Positions 11,043-21,769 of a stretch of 64,000 bases of DNA are shown in pieces (the first letter of the stretch is position 1; the number at the start of each line of letters is the position of its first letter). Under the pieces are notes generated by a model. The model was not told the origin of the DNA. It did no database searches and saw only the letters and a list, made by a program, of their open reading frames with translations. Source of the DNA: Phaffia rhodozyma (Eukaryota > Basidiomycota > Tremellomycetes > Cystofilobasidiales > Mrakiaceae). The stretch spans positions 1,612,001-1,676,000 of the forward strand of contig JACGZH010000001.1 in the NCBI GenBank assembly GCA_014706385.1, in the 5' to 3' direction. A program made the translations under genes and the position numbers.

Positions 11043-12380
11043 ATGTGTATTGTTGTATACGATGTGGATGCTCATCCTGTATACAAACTGTGAGTAGGAA
11101 CACGTATACGCTTACCAACTACCACACCTCCAGAAACGATTGATTGTTTACACAGCCCGGAGCTCTTCTATACTATTCTTCAGCATCTTGGCTAATAACC
11201 GGGATGAGTTTCTTCATCGAGTAAGCAATTATTTGACCATTTCGTAAATCAACGATTACGACAGTATGTGATCCTAAACCTTCCAGGTCTCTAGCCCACA
11301 GAACAAGCAAATTACAGATTTGACGATCTCAAAGCATCATCAGAGAAAGACGGAAATATCCTTTGCGGCTTGGATACCGTTGGGGGAGGAACATGGTTGG
11401 GAATGAGTATCAAAACTGGTCAAGTGGGAATCTTGTGAGTTTCATCAAGACGAAAACGTTCTTTGGTTCCATATGTCTCGCTCACGTCTGACCACAGCGA
11501 CTCTGATCAAACTGATTCAGAACAAATTTCACAGAGCCCAGCCCGGAGACCCCCTACCCGTCCACCAGAGGAACGCTCGTCACTTCCTACCTAAATAATC
11601 AATCAATTTCCTCTTCTGGTTCTTCACAACCATCTTTTCTTACTTCGAGGCCACGTGATTATATTTCTTCCTTGGCTCCCAGTGCTCAATCATATGGAGG
11701 ATTTAATCTACTTCTGTTCGACCTCTTCCCGCCCACATCCGAGAGTTCACCTGAAACTCTCAATTCAACCGAAACTAGTTGTGGCCATCAGCGCGCTCAG
11801 CTCGGATATTTTTCAAACAGGCTCGAAGAAGCATGGAAAGACGTATCCGATCGAACTCTGGGGATTGGAGCGCTAAGTAACTCGGTGATAGATGACCCGT
11901 GGGTGAAGGTGAATTATGTGAAACATGAGATGGAACAGCTCTTGAGAAAAGAAGAGGATGAGGGTAGAAAATGGGGTGACGAAGATTGGATTGAAAACCT
12001 CCGGACATTGATGAGGTACGTCTCAGAATTCAGTTTCATCTGCCTCCTATAACTCTTTCAGCGCATATGAAATCTCAATATCGTGAGACCATCACGGATA
12101 TGTGCTCTCTTTTTGAAATAGCCCTAGTGTCCCAACGATCGACAGGTCAACATTCAAGCATTCTGTAACGATTCCTCCACTCAGATTACCATCAACACCT
12201 AATAGTCAACCTCGCTGGTACGGAACCCGCTCATTGACAATCCTGCTAGTCACCTACGATGGCCGGTTTAGATTTGTCGAAGAAGACATCTATGTTCTCG
12301 ATTCATCGTCCAATCAGCCGCTTAAGGCAAATGATTCTCGAAGAGATGTTCACGGTTTCATAAAAGGCTTTGGGCAATGA
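11043..12380 (+). CDS. TANGO2/NRDE-family protein
   Basis: The start MCIVVYDVDAHPVYKL splices to ILANNRDEFLHR. An initiator Met-Cys followed by the (N)NRDEF signature defines the TANGO2/NRDE family (Ntn-hydrolase-like fold, implicated in secretory-pathway, lipid or heme handling in animals). Further support comes from ILCGLDTVGGGTWLGMSIKTG and the segment after it (NFTEPSPETPYPSTRG, then SYGGFNLLLFDL). Later parts are WKDVSDRTLGIGALSNSV and WYGTRSLTILLVTYDG, and the protein ends VHGFIKGFGQ with TGA at 12378-12380. About six exons and 330-350 residues are predicted, longer than the animal protein (about 276) mainly because of a Ser/Thr-rich insert near residues 100-160. The 3' end lies only 66 bp from the stop of the convergent karyopherin gene. 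Confidence 0.85.
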
Positions 12381-12446
12381 ACACGACTATCAGGCCGAGT
12401 AAAATAAAATAGTATCTTGTTTACAAGGAAAACCATCCAAGGGTGT

Positions 12447-15400
12447 TCACGAAGCGAGATATGCCTGTAATTCGATGAAAGCAGGGCTGTATAAAGGGTT
12501 ACTAGTCAGTCTCAAACCTATCATGAAGTAGAAACGAAGCAATTGCAAGAATAATCAGGTGAGGAACAGAAACATACTCTTGGATATCGACGTATTCGGC
12601 TAGACGAGGCGTCTCGGCCAACTTTTCCCTCACATAACCTTTGAGACTGGCTGTGTAAACTGGATCTAGGTTGAACAGCTGCCAAAATGCAAGTTTTCTG
12701 AATTGTCAGTCATTCTAGACAAACTATAGATATGTAGTAGCGGAGAACCCTTCAAAACCAGAATAAGGGAGACAAACGCACAGCTTGCAAACGAACTCCT
12801 TCGGCCGTACCCTCGGCATCACCCAACGTCGGAGCTTCAGTTCCCCGTTTCCAATGAAGATCCAAAGCCGAAACCGACGAGTCTATGGCTCCGTCTAACT
12901 CCGTTTCTAGAACCAACCCCAAATATCTATCAATGAACTGTTCGAGCATATATTTAGATAGAGAAGAAAGTGGCCTACCTTTAAGTTCTCCTAGGACATC
13001 TAAAAACAAATTGACAAACTCTCCTCGGAATCGAGAAAGAATGTCAGGATCGCCGGATGGACAAAGAGCAGCAGAAGCAAGTGCAACACGCTTTCGAATG
13101 GACGACCTAGCAATCCGATCGAACTGTATGAGATTGACGAGAATTAGTTCTTAACTCGCTCAACTTGTCAGATTCTGACCGACAGATCTTTCATATCAAG
13201 ATGACTTACCGAATCCCACCAGAAGTCCAGAAATTGAGCTTTCGACACTCCGCTCATCTCGGCTAATGTGAAGAATTCAGCTTGGTTTGGCTGACCATCG
13301 GAGTCCTTACTTGTAGAAGCCCGGAGAATCATCTCGGCAAAGACGTTTGTGTAATAGGGAAGCGCGTTTCCAACGTTCTTGGCCGTTGCTCCTTTGAACA
13401 AAGCAGTGAAGAGGGCTGACAGACGAACAACAGTGTGAGTAATCAGATTCTACCTAGAGTGAAGATGTGAAGACGGACCGGTGTTGTTCATCCCTACCGC
13501 CCAGAAAGATGCAGAGGCTATCTGTACATGGATTGCTAGACTTGATAGCACGTTGAGCACATCCGCAGGTGTTGAGGTCATGATGATGTCTTTGAAGACG
13601 GCGCATATAGGGACGGCAAACTCCTGTAGAAGGTATATGCCCATGGAAAGGCAACACATAGCTTGTCATCATTGTTATACTCTAACTTCCGATAAGCAAG
13701 CACCAGGAACGCAAGAAAATGACGTTCTTTACCTGATATATACGCTGTCCGTCAAGAAGCATATAAGAATCCAAGATTCCTAAACCCTTCTCAACTTGGT
13801 CTCGACTGACAGTGAGCTGTTCAATTGCTGCGGGCACCAGCTGTATGAGCTCCGCATCAAGTGTGGAGGTGTTTCGAAGCCAGGCTTGCCAGAGCAACAT
13901 GGCGTCCTCTTCTAGTTGAACTTTTGCCTATTACAACATCGATACCACCGACAAATTCATCATAAGCCTCAGACAACCTTAAGATACAAAGGAAAAGAGG
14001 AAGGAAAGACTTACTCCACCTCGAAGTGATTCACCAAGGAGTTGGATGCAGAGCGTCGAGAGCCTACTCGAATTGGTTTTTGCAGACTAAGAACAACGAA
14101 TTTTCAAGAGAGAAGAAATGGTATGGATTGACCAGAGTCAAAGCCGCACATACAGTGAAGACGAGTCCACCAAGAACTTACTTCGACTAGCTTTGTGATG
14201 AGTGTCAGCAAGGATGATTTGAACAACCATTGTCCTTCTTGACTTGAAGCATCCGACCAAAGAGTCGGTATCGCTTGAGAAATCCGATCAATGTACGGAA
14301 CAATTTCTAACCCGACACGCTCTATAAGGACCTGTTTGATTCGTTAAGACCGGTTGGTTTCGTCGATCAATCAAACATAATAGGATATCAAATGTAAAAT
14401 GAGGACTGACTTCTAAGGATCCAATAACACGACGTCTTCCTTCAAGAAGCTCAAGTTCTCCTAAGAGTGTGAACAAACCATCCGCGATTTGAGAGATCTG
14501 ATATGTGTTTTTGTTTTGTATTTCGTTTCAATTCATCAGTGAGACCTGTCGCTGAATAAAAAGATGCAACAAGGTACGCATCAACGAACGTATTGAGTGA
14601 AACAATTGGAATCTAGTTCCCAAAGCTGTGTTGACGTTCTCGAACCATATGATGTCAGTTTCACCATCTACCATACACATGCCAACAAATCAAAATAGAA
14701 TGTACATACATCCATGGCTTGTTTAAGGGAAGTAGCGGCCGTAAGTCGGACACCAATATCAGATCCTTCACTTCGGTCGGAAATCAGACCGATCAAAAGC
14801 TCCCAGATCAAGGAGCCTTGAGCGAGCTCTTCCTCAGCATCAACCAATCTGTATGTAGATTATTCGCCCGGAAGGATTACTGGCGGTAAATAAACAGACA
14901 AGAGAAACGTTATTGCAAGGACAAAACTCACTCTCCGATCAACCAAGCCACTCGTCGTTTCAACACTCGGTATTCTGGTCCAGGTGCTTTACATTCTTCT
15001 GTCAGAGCGAGGATAAACTGAGTTGGAGGAGTATTCGGGTTGTGGACAAGCGAACGTGCCAATCGGCCAGCGGCGGCATAAACTGCCTCTTTGCGTCGGA
15101 GTGAGAGTTCGTCCGTAATAGGTGTTGCTAAAATGAGGAAGAAAAACATTGACAGACAAATTAATAAGACGAGGATGATGAGAAAGGCCTATGTATCTGA
15201 ACTGATAAAATATCGAGACGATGTACTTACACATTGATTGAGCAAGAGTGTCTTGCATCAACCTATCCATCAATCTATCTTCTCTGTTGCGGCAGGCGTT
15301 ATTTACTGTAAACAGGTTATTCGATCAGTACGAGATGAAAGTAGATAAGAGATAGCACTGATGTTCGTCGCCTCACATGCTAGAAGGACTCTCTCTCCGC

Positions 15401-17450
15401 ATGGCTACAACGAATCACATATTTAGAACAACTGATTTAAACGGATATATTTCTGAATCGAAAAGCTCACTCTAAGATCATAAGTCCATTGCTCATTCCC
15501 AGCCGTTTCATTGACACACCATTCTTCAGGCTCATCCGCCAGAGTCTCTAGATCAAGCACCGATAATGGTAAAATCTTCACGACAAGAACGTTGAATGTC
15601 TCTGTAATGAGTGCTCCGTCGAGAACTAGCGAGTACAGAAAACGCGGGTGAGTCCAAAATAGAAACCATCAGTCTAATGATCCGAATCTCTCGTCTAACG
15701 ACAATCTACTCGATTGGCTCAAGAAACACGGAGAGCGTATATGAGTAATCTCACCAGGGGGAGAACTTGTAGCCCAAATGGGTAAGATATTCTTATAAAG
15801 TAACAACGAGAGGATTTTGAACTTTGTAGGGAATCTAGAGGATTCCTGATCCTCATTAGAAAAGTCTTCCGAGTCAAGCTCTGCCTTAAGTTGCTTCCAA
15901 AGGTAAATCACGATCTCGTTTGCAGAAGGGAGTGAGACAAATCCTTTGGGGTTATGCTCCTCTAGTGTCTGCAGAAAGTTACAGTCGTATCTTGTCAATA
16001 TATGTACATACGTCAACCTTCATCCTGTCTTTTCGAAAAAGACAAAATTGGGAGAGAACTGACCTTGAAGAATTTGATGATGCTGCCGACATGCCTCGTA
16101 AGGTTCTTGAGCACCGCGCGCGCGGCGAGAGTCGCATTACCAGTAGCAGATACTAGATGTGCGATCAACGCGTTCCTAGTCTCCATTAAGTTTGTCAAGT
16201 GCTGAATTGATGTAGAGAATACTCCGGCAAACTATCGTTACAAATTAGCAATAACAAAAGAGAAGGGTGATTTGAGTAGGAAACGGAAAAAAAGTCAATT
16301 TATGTTTGTATGCATGCGTTTGCTAGAAAGAGATGAAAGTTGAACGGACGCGTTGTTCCGACTCAGTAGTATGAGTAGAGGCCGGTCTCGCCCACTCCCA
16401 CCCTATTAACCTTGCGACGAGCTTGAAGCAGAGCATAGCAGACTCCGAGTCCTCTGACCCCTCCACTTCTCGCGGTAGCGTGACAAGTGAATCCAACAGC
16501 GGAATCAATACTGGTAGTAGTAATTGAAGAAACTCGCCCATGGACTTTGTACCGATTGGTAGCCGGACAGTGACCCATTCTTTTATTATTCGATTGAGAA
16601 GCCAAAGAGTGTTGCGTAGAGTCGATCGGTCCGTGGAAGAGGATGTAGAGGAGAACCGAGCATGAGCAGCCTGCAGGAGATGTTGCTTCAGGGTCTGCAT
16701 CAAATCTGGCCTGCGATATACAGATTTGATTGGAAAAAATGATGAGATTGATTCCCACGATTGGAGAAGAATGGAGGGTAGGCTGACCATGAACGAGGAT
16801 AGTCAAGACGAGAGATCTTGGACATCGTCCAGAATTGCATTTGGGATATCTGTATAGATCAAACATCGGTATAAAGAGAAAACGACAGAGTGAGACTCGA
16901 TGTTGAAAACAGAATACCAAGGCTGACCAAATGCTGAACGAACGGTCACATCGGGTTCTGTCAAGAATTGGAAGAATCTGGCTCGAATATTTTGCTTATC
17001 TTCTTCAGGTATAATGCTTCAGAAATCAGCCAAGCAACGCAGCAAGCTGTCCATTAGCATACAGTCATTAATCCCAGCGCTTGATAAAAAGGACTTGGTT
17101 AGGTGAGGCTAACAGCTTAGTAGGTAACAGTCGTGCTCACATCTTAACTCTCCACCTAGTAACCATTTCATTCTTCATGACCAGCGAGGCCAGTACACGA
17201 GCGTCTCTAGGTACTGATTCATTTAGAGCGACCTGGTGTAATTGATTGAAAACCCCTACGTATTGAGAGCGCAAGTCAGAGGCTGTCAGAGAGCATCAAC
17301 CAAAAGGGACGGCTTGTATTGGATATGCATGAACAAACCTGTGGTCTGATAGGTTGATTGAAGAAGTTCAGTGAGACTGGTCAACTCCTGAGGAGAGCTA
17401 GGATTTGCCAGCGAGGATAGCAGGTGAACCAGTTGAGACGAGTCCGACAT
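12447..17450 (-). CDS. Importin-beta family karyopherin (importin-11/Kap120-like)
   Basis: Large nuclear transport receptor, broken into well over fifteen exons by 50-130 nt introns. The N-terminus is MSDSSQLVHLLSSLANPSS (ATG at 17450). The importin-beta N-terminal region includes RDARVLASLVMKNEM, RWRVK, IPEEDKQNIRARFFQFLTEP and DYPRSWPDLMQTL. The DYPRxWPDL motif is typical of importin-11/Kap120. HEAT-type helices follow, such as LRNTLWLLNRIIKEW, LLLPVLIPLLDSLV, EDAMLLWQAWLRN, QVEKGLGILDSYMLLDGQRI, DVLNVLSSLAIHVQIASASF and DFWWDSVSHL. The C-terminus AETPRLAEYVDIQ splices into PAFIELQAYLAS with TGA at 12447-12449. Kap120 exports or imports ribosomal and other cargo. Exportin/transportin relatives cannot be fully excluded by eye. 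Individual exon borders are not all resolved. Confidence 0.72.
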
Positions 17451-17692
17451 CGATAGAGGTTCGAGCGTTGGTTGTGTAAGTTGTGGGTGTGATGGTCAGT
17501 GAGGGCCAAAGGAGGATTTGGGGTGAGCGCTGATGGAATGGGATCACGTGACCGTTTTAGTATTGTCTCCTATGGTCTTTCTTCCTCCTAGTTTCTTCTT
17601 AACCATCAATCAACGTAGTGAGTAGCTCTGTTATCTTTGAGATATACAAAAGGATAACTTGCTTACATTTCTCGTCTATTGTATCTGTTCAG
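17451..17692. promoter_or_regulatory. Divergent karyopherin / DPM2 promoter with TCACGTGA
   Basis: These 242 bp lie between divergent ATGs. They contain a palindromic E-box TCACGTGA at 17544-17551. A probable 5'-UTR intron of DPM2 runs from gtgagtagc (about 17618) to the cag that directly abuts the DPM2 ATG at 17693. Confidence 0.45.
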
Positions 17693-18033
17693 ATGATCTC
17701 TGATAAATCTATAGGAGCCGGACTTCTACTCTTCACGAGCTTGGGTCTCATTTGGTACACTATCTGGACACTCGTCACTGTATGCTTGCCATCTTTCCTC
17801 TGCTCGGCCCATAGGCACATCTGAATGACAAGGATATATATTTGCAGCCATTCTTCAATTCAGAGCACCCAATACATTCTCTCTCTATCTTTCCTAGCAG
17901 AGAGGTTGCCGTCAAAGCACCGGTTTGGATCCTTTTAGCGGGTATCGCCGCCGTCTTAGCGTTCATCGGCGTGAAATCTTTGAAAAAGGATTGTTGGCCA
18001 AACGTACAAAACTTGAAAACAGAGAATAAGTAG
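17693..18033 (+). CDS. DPM2: Dolichol-phosphate mannose synthase regulatory subunit DPM2
   Basis: Small ER membrane protein that stabilises the DPM1 catalytic subunit and DPM3 and also assists GPI-GlcNAc transferase. Exon 1 encodes MISDKSIGAGLLLFTSLGLIWYTIW..VT and exon 2 continues PFFNSEHPIHSL, FPSREVAVKAPV and WILLAGIAAVLAFIGVKSL. Two membrane helices are evident, separated by the family signature PFxxSxHxIHxxFxPRxxA (here PFFNSEHPIHSLSIFPSRE). The protein is about 95 residues, in the family range of 80-95. The ATG immediately follows a splice acceptor, so the transcript probably begins in a non-coding upstream exon. Confidence 0.9.
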
Positions 18034-18615
18034 ACGTATAATGTTTGTATGATTCTCAATTATTCTCTCACTCTTCTTTCCTCGCGCTCACCTTGGTCGT
18101 CTCATGTTGCCCTCATGGTGCCATAAAATCTCAGCAAAAACGCTCGCTATCAGTTACAAGACATAACATAAACCCTGAGTACATCACGATCAAAACCTCA
18201 GTGGCAACAATATTTCAAGTTCTTCACGGATCTTATATTTGTGCTTCGAGAGCTTGATAGCCATACACTCTGATAAGTCTCCCTTTCCAGCCAGACTTTT
18301 TCAGATGAGACTAAAGGTGTCGCGCTAGGTGGATATGTTGATGTCTGAGCTGTTATTATGAACAGGCTTCACAATGAAGATATGATGATGTATCATTCGG
18401 ACATACAGGACGAGATTTAAAAGTGAACTGATTGCTTGTAAGATGATTGATAGAAACACGTGATTACATGATTAAAGCTGTGTGATTCTGATGACGTTTG
18501 ATAATGTTCAACCAAGGGCTGATTGAAACATCACATTCTATCTATCCATCTTGATTTCTCGCTTCCACTTGCTCGAATTCTCGTACACTCTAACTCTTTA
18601 TAGCGCGATCCTACC
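18034..18615. other. Intergenic region
   Basis: No gene is supported in this stretch, which holds the DPM2 3' region and the promoter of the next gene. A CACGTG is present near 18459. I saw a weak C/D-box-like arrangement near 18380-18430 but do not accept it. Confidence 0.3.
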
Positions 18616-21526
18616 ATGAATCCTTGCGTAAAGCCCGTTGGATCTGTGCACCCTTCTCGCCCATCGTCGACATCGAGAGCAGTACCTCCGCCTTTGCCTC
18701 CACGCAAGCAAGCTGAACCAATCTTTCTGCCTAAAAAATCTCAGGAAAAACAGTTTGTAGAAGGTATGACAAACGAGCAGGTCGATGTATTGCTCAGGAG
18801 GTTCGATAAGGTTTGTCATCAGGTGTTTCTGGCTTAGAGTAGACTTATCAGGGGCTGGTTGACACGCCTTCTACCTATCAGCAAATCCCATGGGTAAAAG
18901 TAGTTCCCAGTCGTTCGCCTCGGATATCATCTATATCACCTCTGCTCGACCTTCAGCCCTCGCCAGAAGAAGAATTCGCCCCGGAGAAACTTCGATCAAA
19001 CGTTGAAAGGCTGTATAGCACTGTTATTATTGGATCCATCCGAGTTGTTTCTGAAATGATCAGATTGAGAAGCTGGGAAAATGTTCTTCGGACAGGGACA
19101 TTTTTGGCTGTAAGGACTTCTGTGTACAGTTCCACCTGGCAACCTCATTCGTTATCCATTAATCATCCTCTTTTCTTTGTTTCCTCGGATAAATAGATAT
19201 ACATGATGGCATGGTCCATCCATCTGGTCACAGCCTCTCTACTCTTCTTCGTTTCTATCTTAGTCCTCTTTCCTTCAGCCCGGTGTCTTCTTTTCCCACT
19301 CCCAGATATACCCTCTCAAACGATATCCACGAAGACACCCTCAACTATCTTCGTCCCCGGGATGACCCAAGAAGAGCAAGTGGAGGCTCAAGCATCTCAG
19401 TTCGCAACAGATCTTGAGGAATTAGCGGAAGTAGGTCTTAAACCTTCGTGGGCCCAAGACGAAGAAGAAGGTGGTGTAGATGCTGAACAGACACAGGAGG
19501 CGACGGAAGCTCGAGAAGAAAGGCCTTCGGATGATCCAAAGGAAAAGAAGCCACAGGAGAACCGGATCGAAATGTCTACGAGTAAAAAAACTCAGAAGAA
19601 AAAGCCAATCGAGAAGATTGGGCGACCAGTGATGATGATCTGCGGTGATTTAGCCGATGGATGGGAGCGTTGGGCAAAGTGCGCACAGTCTCTTCTCCAT
19701 GATTCTCGCAGATACAGTTCATCTAACTTAGCTTGCGAACGGGAAATTTTGCACAATAGTGCGTTAAGCCCAACCCCGCCTTTCTCCGCTCATGAAGGAT
19801 CAACGCGGATCTTTCTTACGATACTTCTTCCTCTCATTAGTTGAGTCCCAAGTCTCCTCTCTAGTTATCCTATCTGAGCTGGGCAGATCCACCAAGAAGT
19901 AAAAATTGATCATCGAATTGATTCTATCATGCATGTTAAGTTGTCGCCACTGTTCTCTCAGACTACGTGCTCTCTCGGGTTACCTCAGCTCTCGTTGGAA
20001 TTTGCTTCTTTGGTCAACCGGCCTTGGACCAACTTGTTATCCTTCTCAATGAGCATCTTCCTGGCTGGCAAGAGAAGATTGAACTTCGAAAGTATGATCT
20101 TCAATCTGAGTTTGTGCCAAGAGAATTCGGCAATGGACTGAAACTCTTGCTATTTTTGCGCGACACTCTCAGTGGAGTCCTAGCAGGCTGCCCTACGGAT
20201 GCTCAACTAGCTCTCCGCCTCCTGCGTGAAGCTGAGCTTAAACAAACCCCTATCCCCCCTCCTCGACCCGCTCCTTCCTCTACGATCCCTCCGAGTTCTT
20301 CAATGTCAGATTCACGTTCGGTTCATGAACTCAAGATGGATGGATCAGACGGTGATTTTATCTCCAGTTCTTTAGAGCGCGAAAACGAGCTCGATGTAAA
20401 ATTTGAAACGGCAAACAGCAAAGAGGCAGCGGTTGTTGAGAAGAAACCCGATGGGAGGAATAGAATTTCTTCGTTCTTGAAGGCTACAGCAAGGCTCACA
20501 GAAGAAGTATGTAATCCGGGCTGTACTTTTTAGACATGCTTCTTTAATCCGAAGCTCGAGGATTATGGGGTTCCTGACCTTTTTTTTTTTTGTAATACTT
20601 ATATTTTCCTGATGACTAGAGCGCTGGATATTACAGCGGAGAGAAGAAGCTAAACTGGAATAAAATATCCATGGTAAGTGTACATCTTGTTGTCAATATC
20701 CACCTATGAACAAGCTGATCAAGATCGTATCGACGGAAAATAGGCTGCTTTGGAAAAGCTCAATATTTCACCTGATAATCAGGCCGCACGGACGCTACTC
20801 TCGATTATGCCGGTCAAGCAAGACAAGGAAGGGCCCTGCTGTTCGCTCTTTCTCTTGAACATGTTTCGCTTTCCAGTCATTTCTAATTCTCATGCTCACT
20901 AATCATGAACTTCTGTTCTTGTTGAATTTCTGTGGTCTCAGCATTTTTGGCCACTCGTTCAGGACGTCCAGGCTGGATTCGGATTGATGGTTCCGACATT
21001 ACATTTACATCCGTCACGACCGAACCCGTTCCTTCCTTACCAGTCAATACATCACACAATCCCACTCCCCATGATAATCTCTCTAAACTCATGAAAGAGG
21101 AGGAAGAAAAAAAGAAAGCAAAGAAAGTAAAACCACCGCCGCTTCCTGCTTTGACTATTTCAGCAAACGACCTAACGGCCATCAGACGATTTGGAATGGG
21201 AGGCTGGCAGGGTCGGATGCTGGTGGGCTGGGTTGTAGGTATTCAAGGTGTTGGTGGAGCTGGACTAGAGCTGACGATAAGAAGGAGTGCCAGTTCTGAG
21301 TCAGGTGTGGAAGGTCATGACCATTCGGAGGTGGGTAGGAAAATCGAAGAAGAGGTGAAGTCATCCCTTTTGTCACCTTCCTAGGATTTAGTCAATAGAT
21401 GCAGTCTCTGATCTTTCTTGCTTTTTCTCTCTTCTCTAGGTTACATACAAGTTTGGAGTGGTTAGAAGAGATGAGCTTTTCAATCGATTAATCAGCTTGG
21501 GAAACCAGCGTTGGGAGATTATGTAG
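18616..21526 (+). CDS. Membrane protein, DUF3292-like
   Basis: The start MNPCVKPVGSVHPSRP opens a Pro/Ser-rich, SH3-ligand-like N-terminus (PPPLPPRKQ). Next comes MTNEQVDVLLRRFDK, spliced to QIPWVKVVPSR. A juxtamembrane segment follows (LYSTVIIGSIRVVSEMIRLRSW, split here for length), with a helical hairpin in the membrane: MMAWSIHLVTASLLFFVSIL and VLFPSARCLLFPLP. After a charged linker come VTSALVGICFFGQPALDQLV (another hydrophobic segment) and GCPTDAQLALRLLREAE with a Pro-rich tail. The end contains a GRAM/PH-like sandwich (RPGWIRIDGSDITFTSV, ANDLTAIRRFG, VGIQGVGGAGLELTIRR, VTYKFGVVRRDELFNRLIS) and stops at 21524-21526. The overall plan resembles fungal DUF3292 proteins of unknown function; this match is from memory and tentative. 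At least six exons are needed. Confidence 0.6.
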
Positions 21527-21769
21527 GATTCACACATTGTTTGCTACGCCTTCAATCTTCGTAGTTTCAACGCGACCAGGCGTCGCTTGTACTTAACTTT
21601 CTTCGATCTGTCAGGTCATCGACTAGTTTTCTATCCTCATTATGTTATGTTATTTGCATGTAGTTCAAGTTGATATTTCTCTTTTTTAAGATTGCGCTCG
21701 CTTAAAACGAGAGCAGGACCACCTCTTTTTGAGAAAAAGAGTTCATTAAATCTATCTTATATTCGAAGC

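Noticed and set aside
18375..18435. C/D snoRNA-like boxes (atgatga ... ctga)
   Set aside because: No terminal stem, no C'/D' boxes and no recognisable rRNA guide; such short motifs are frequent by chance.
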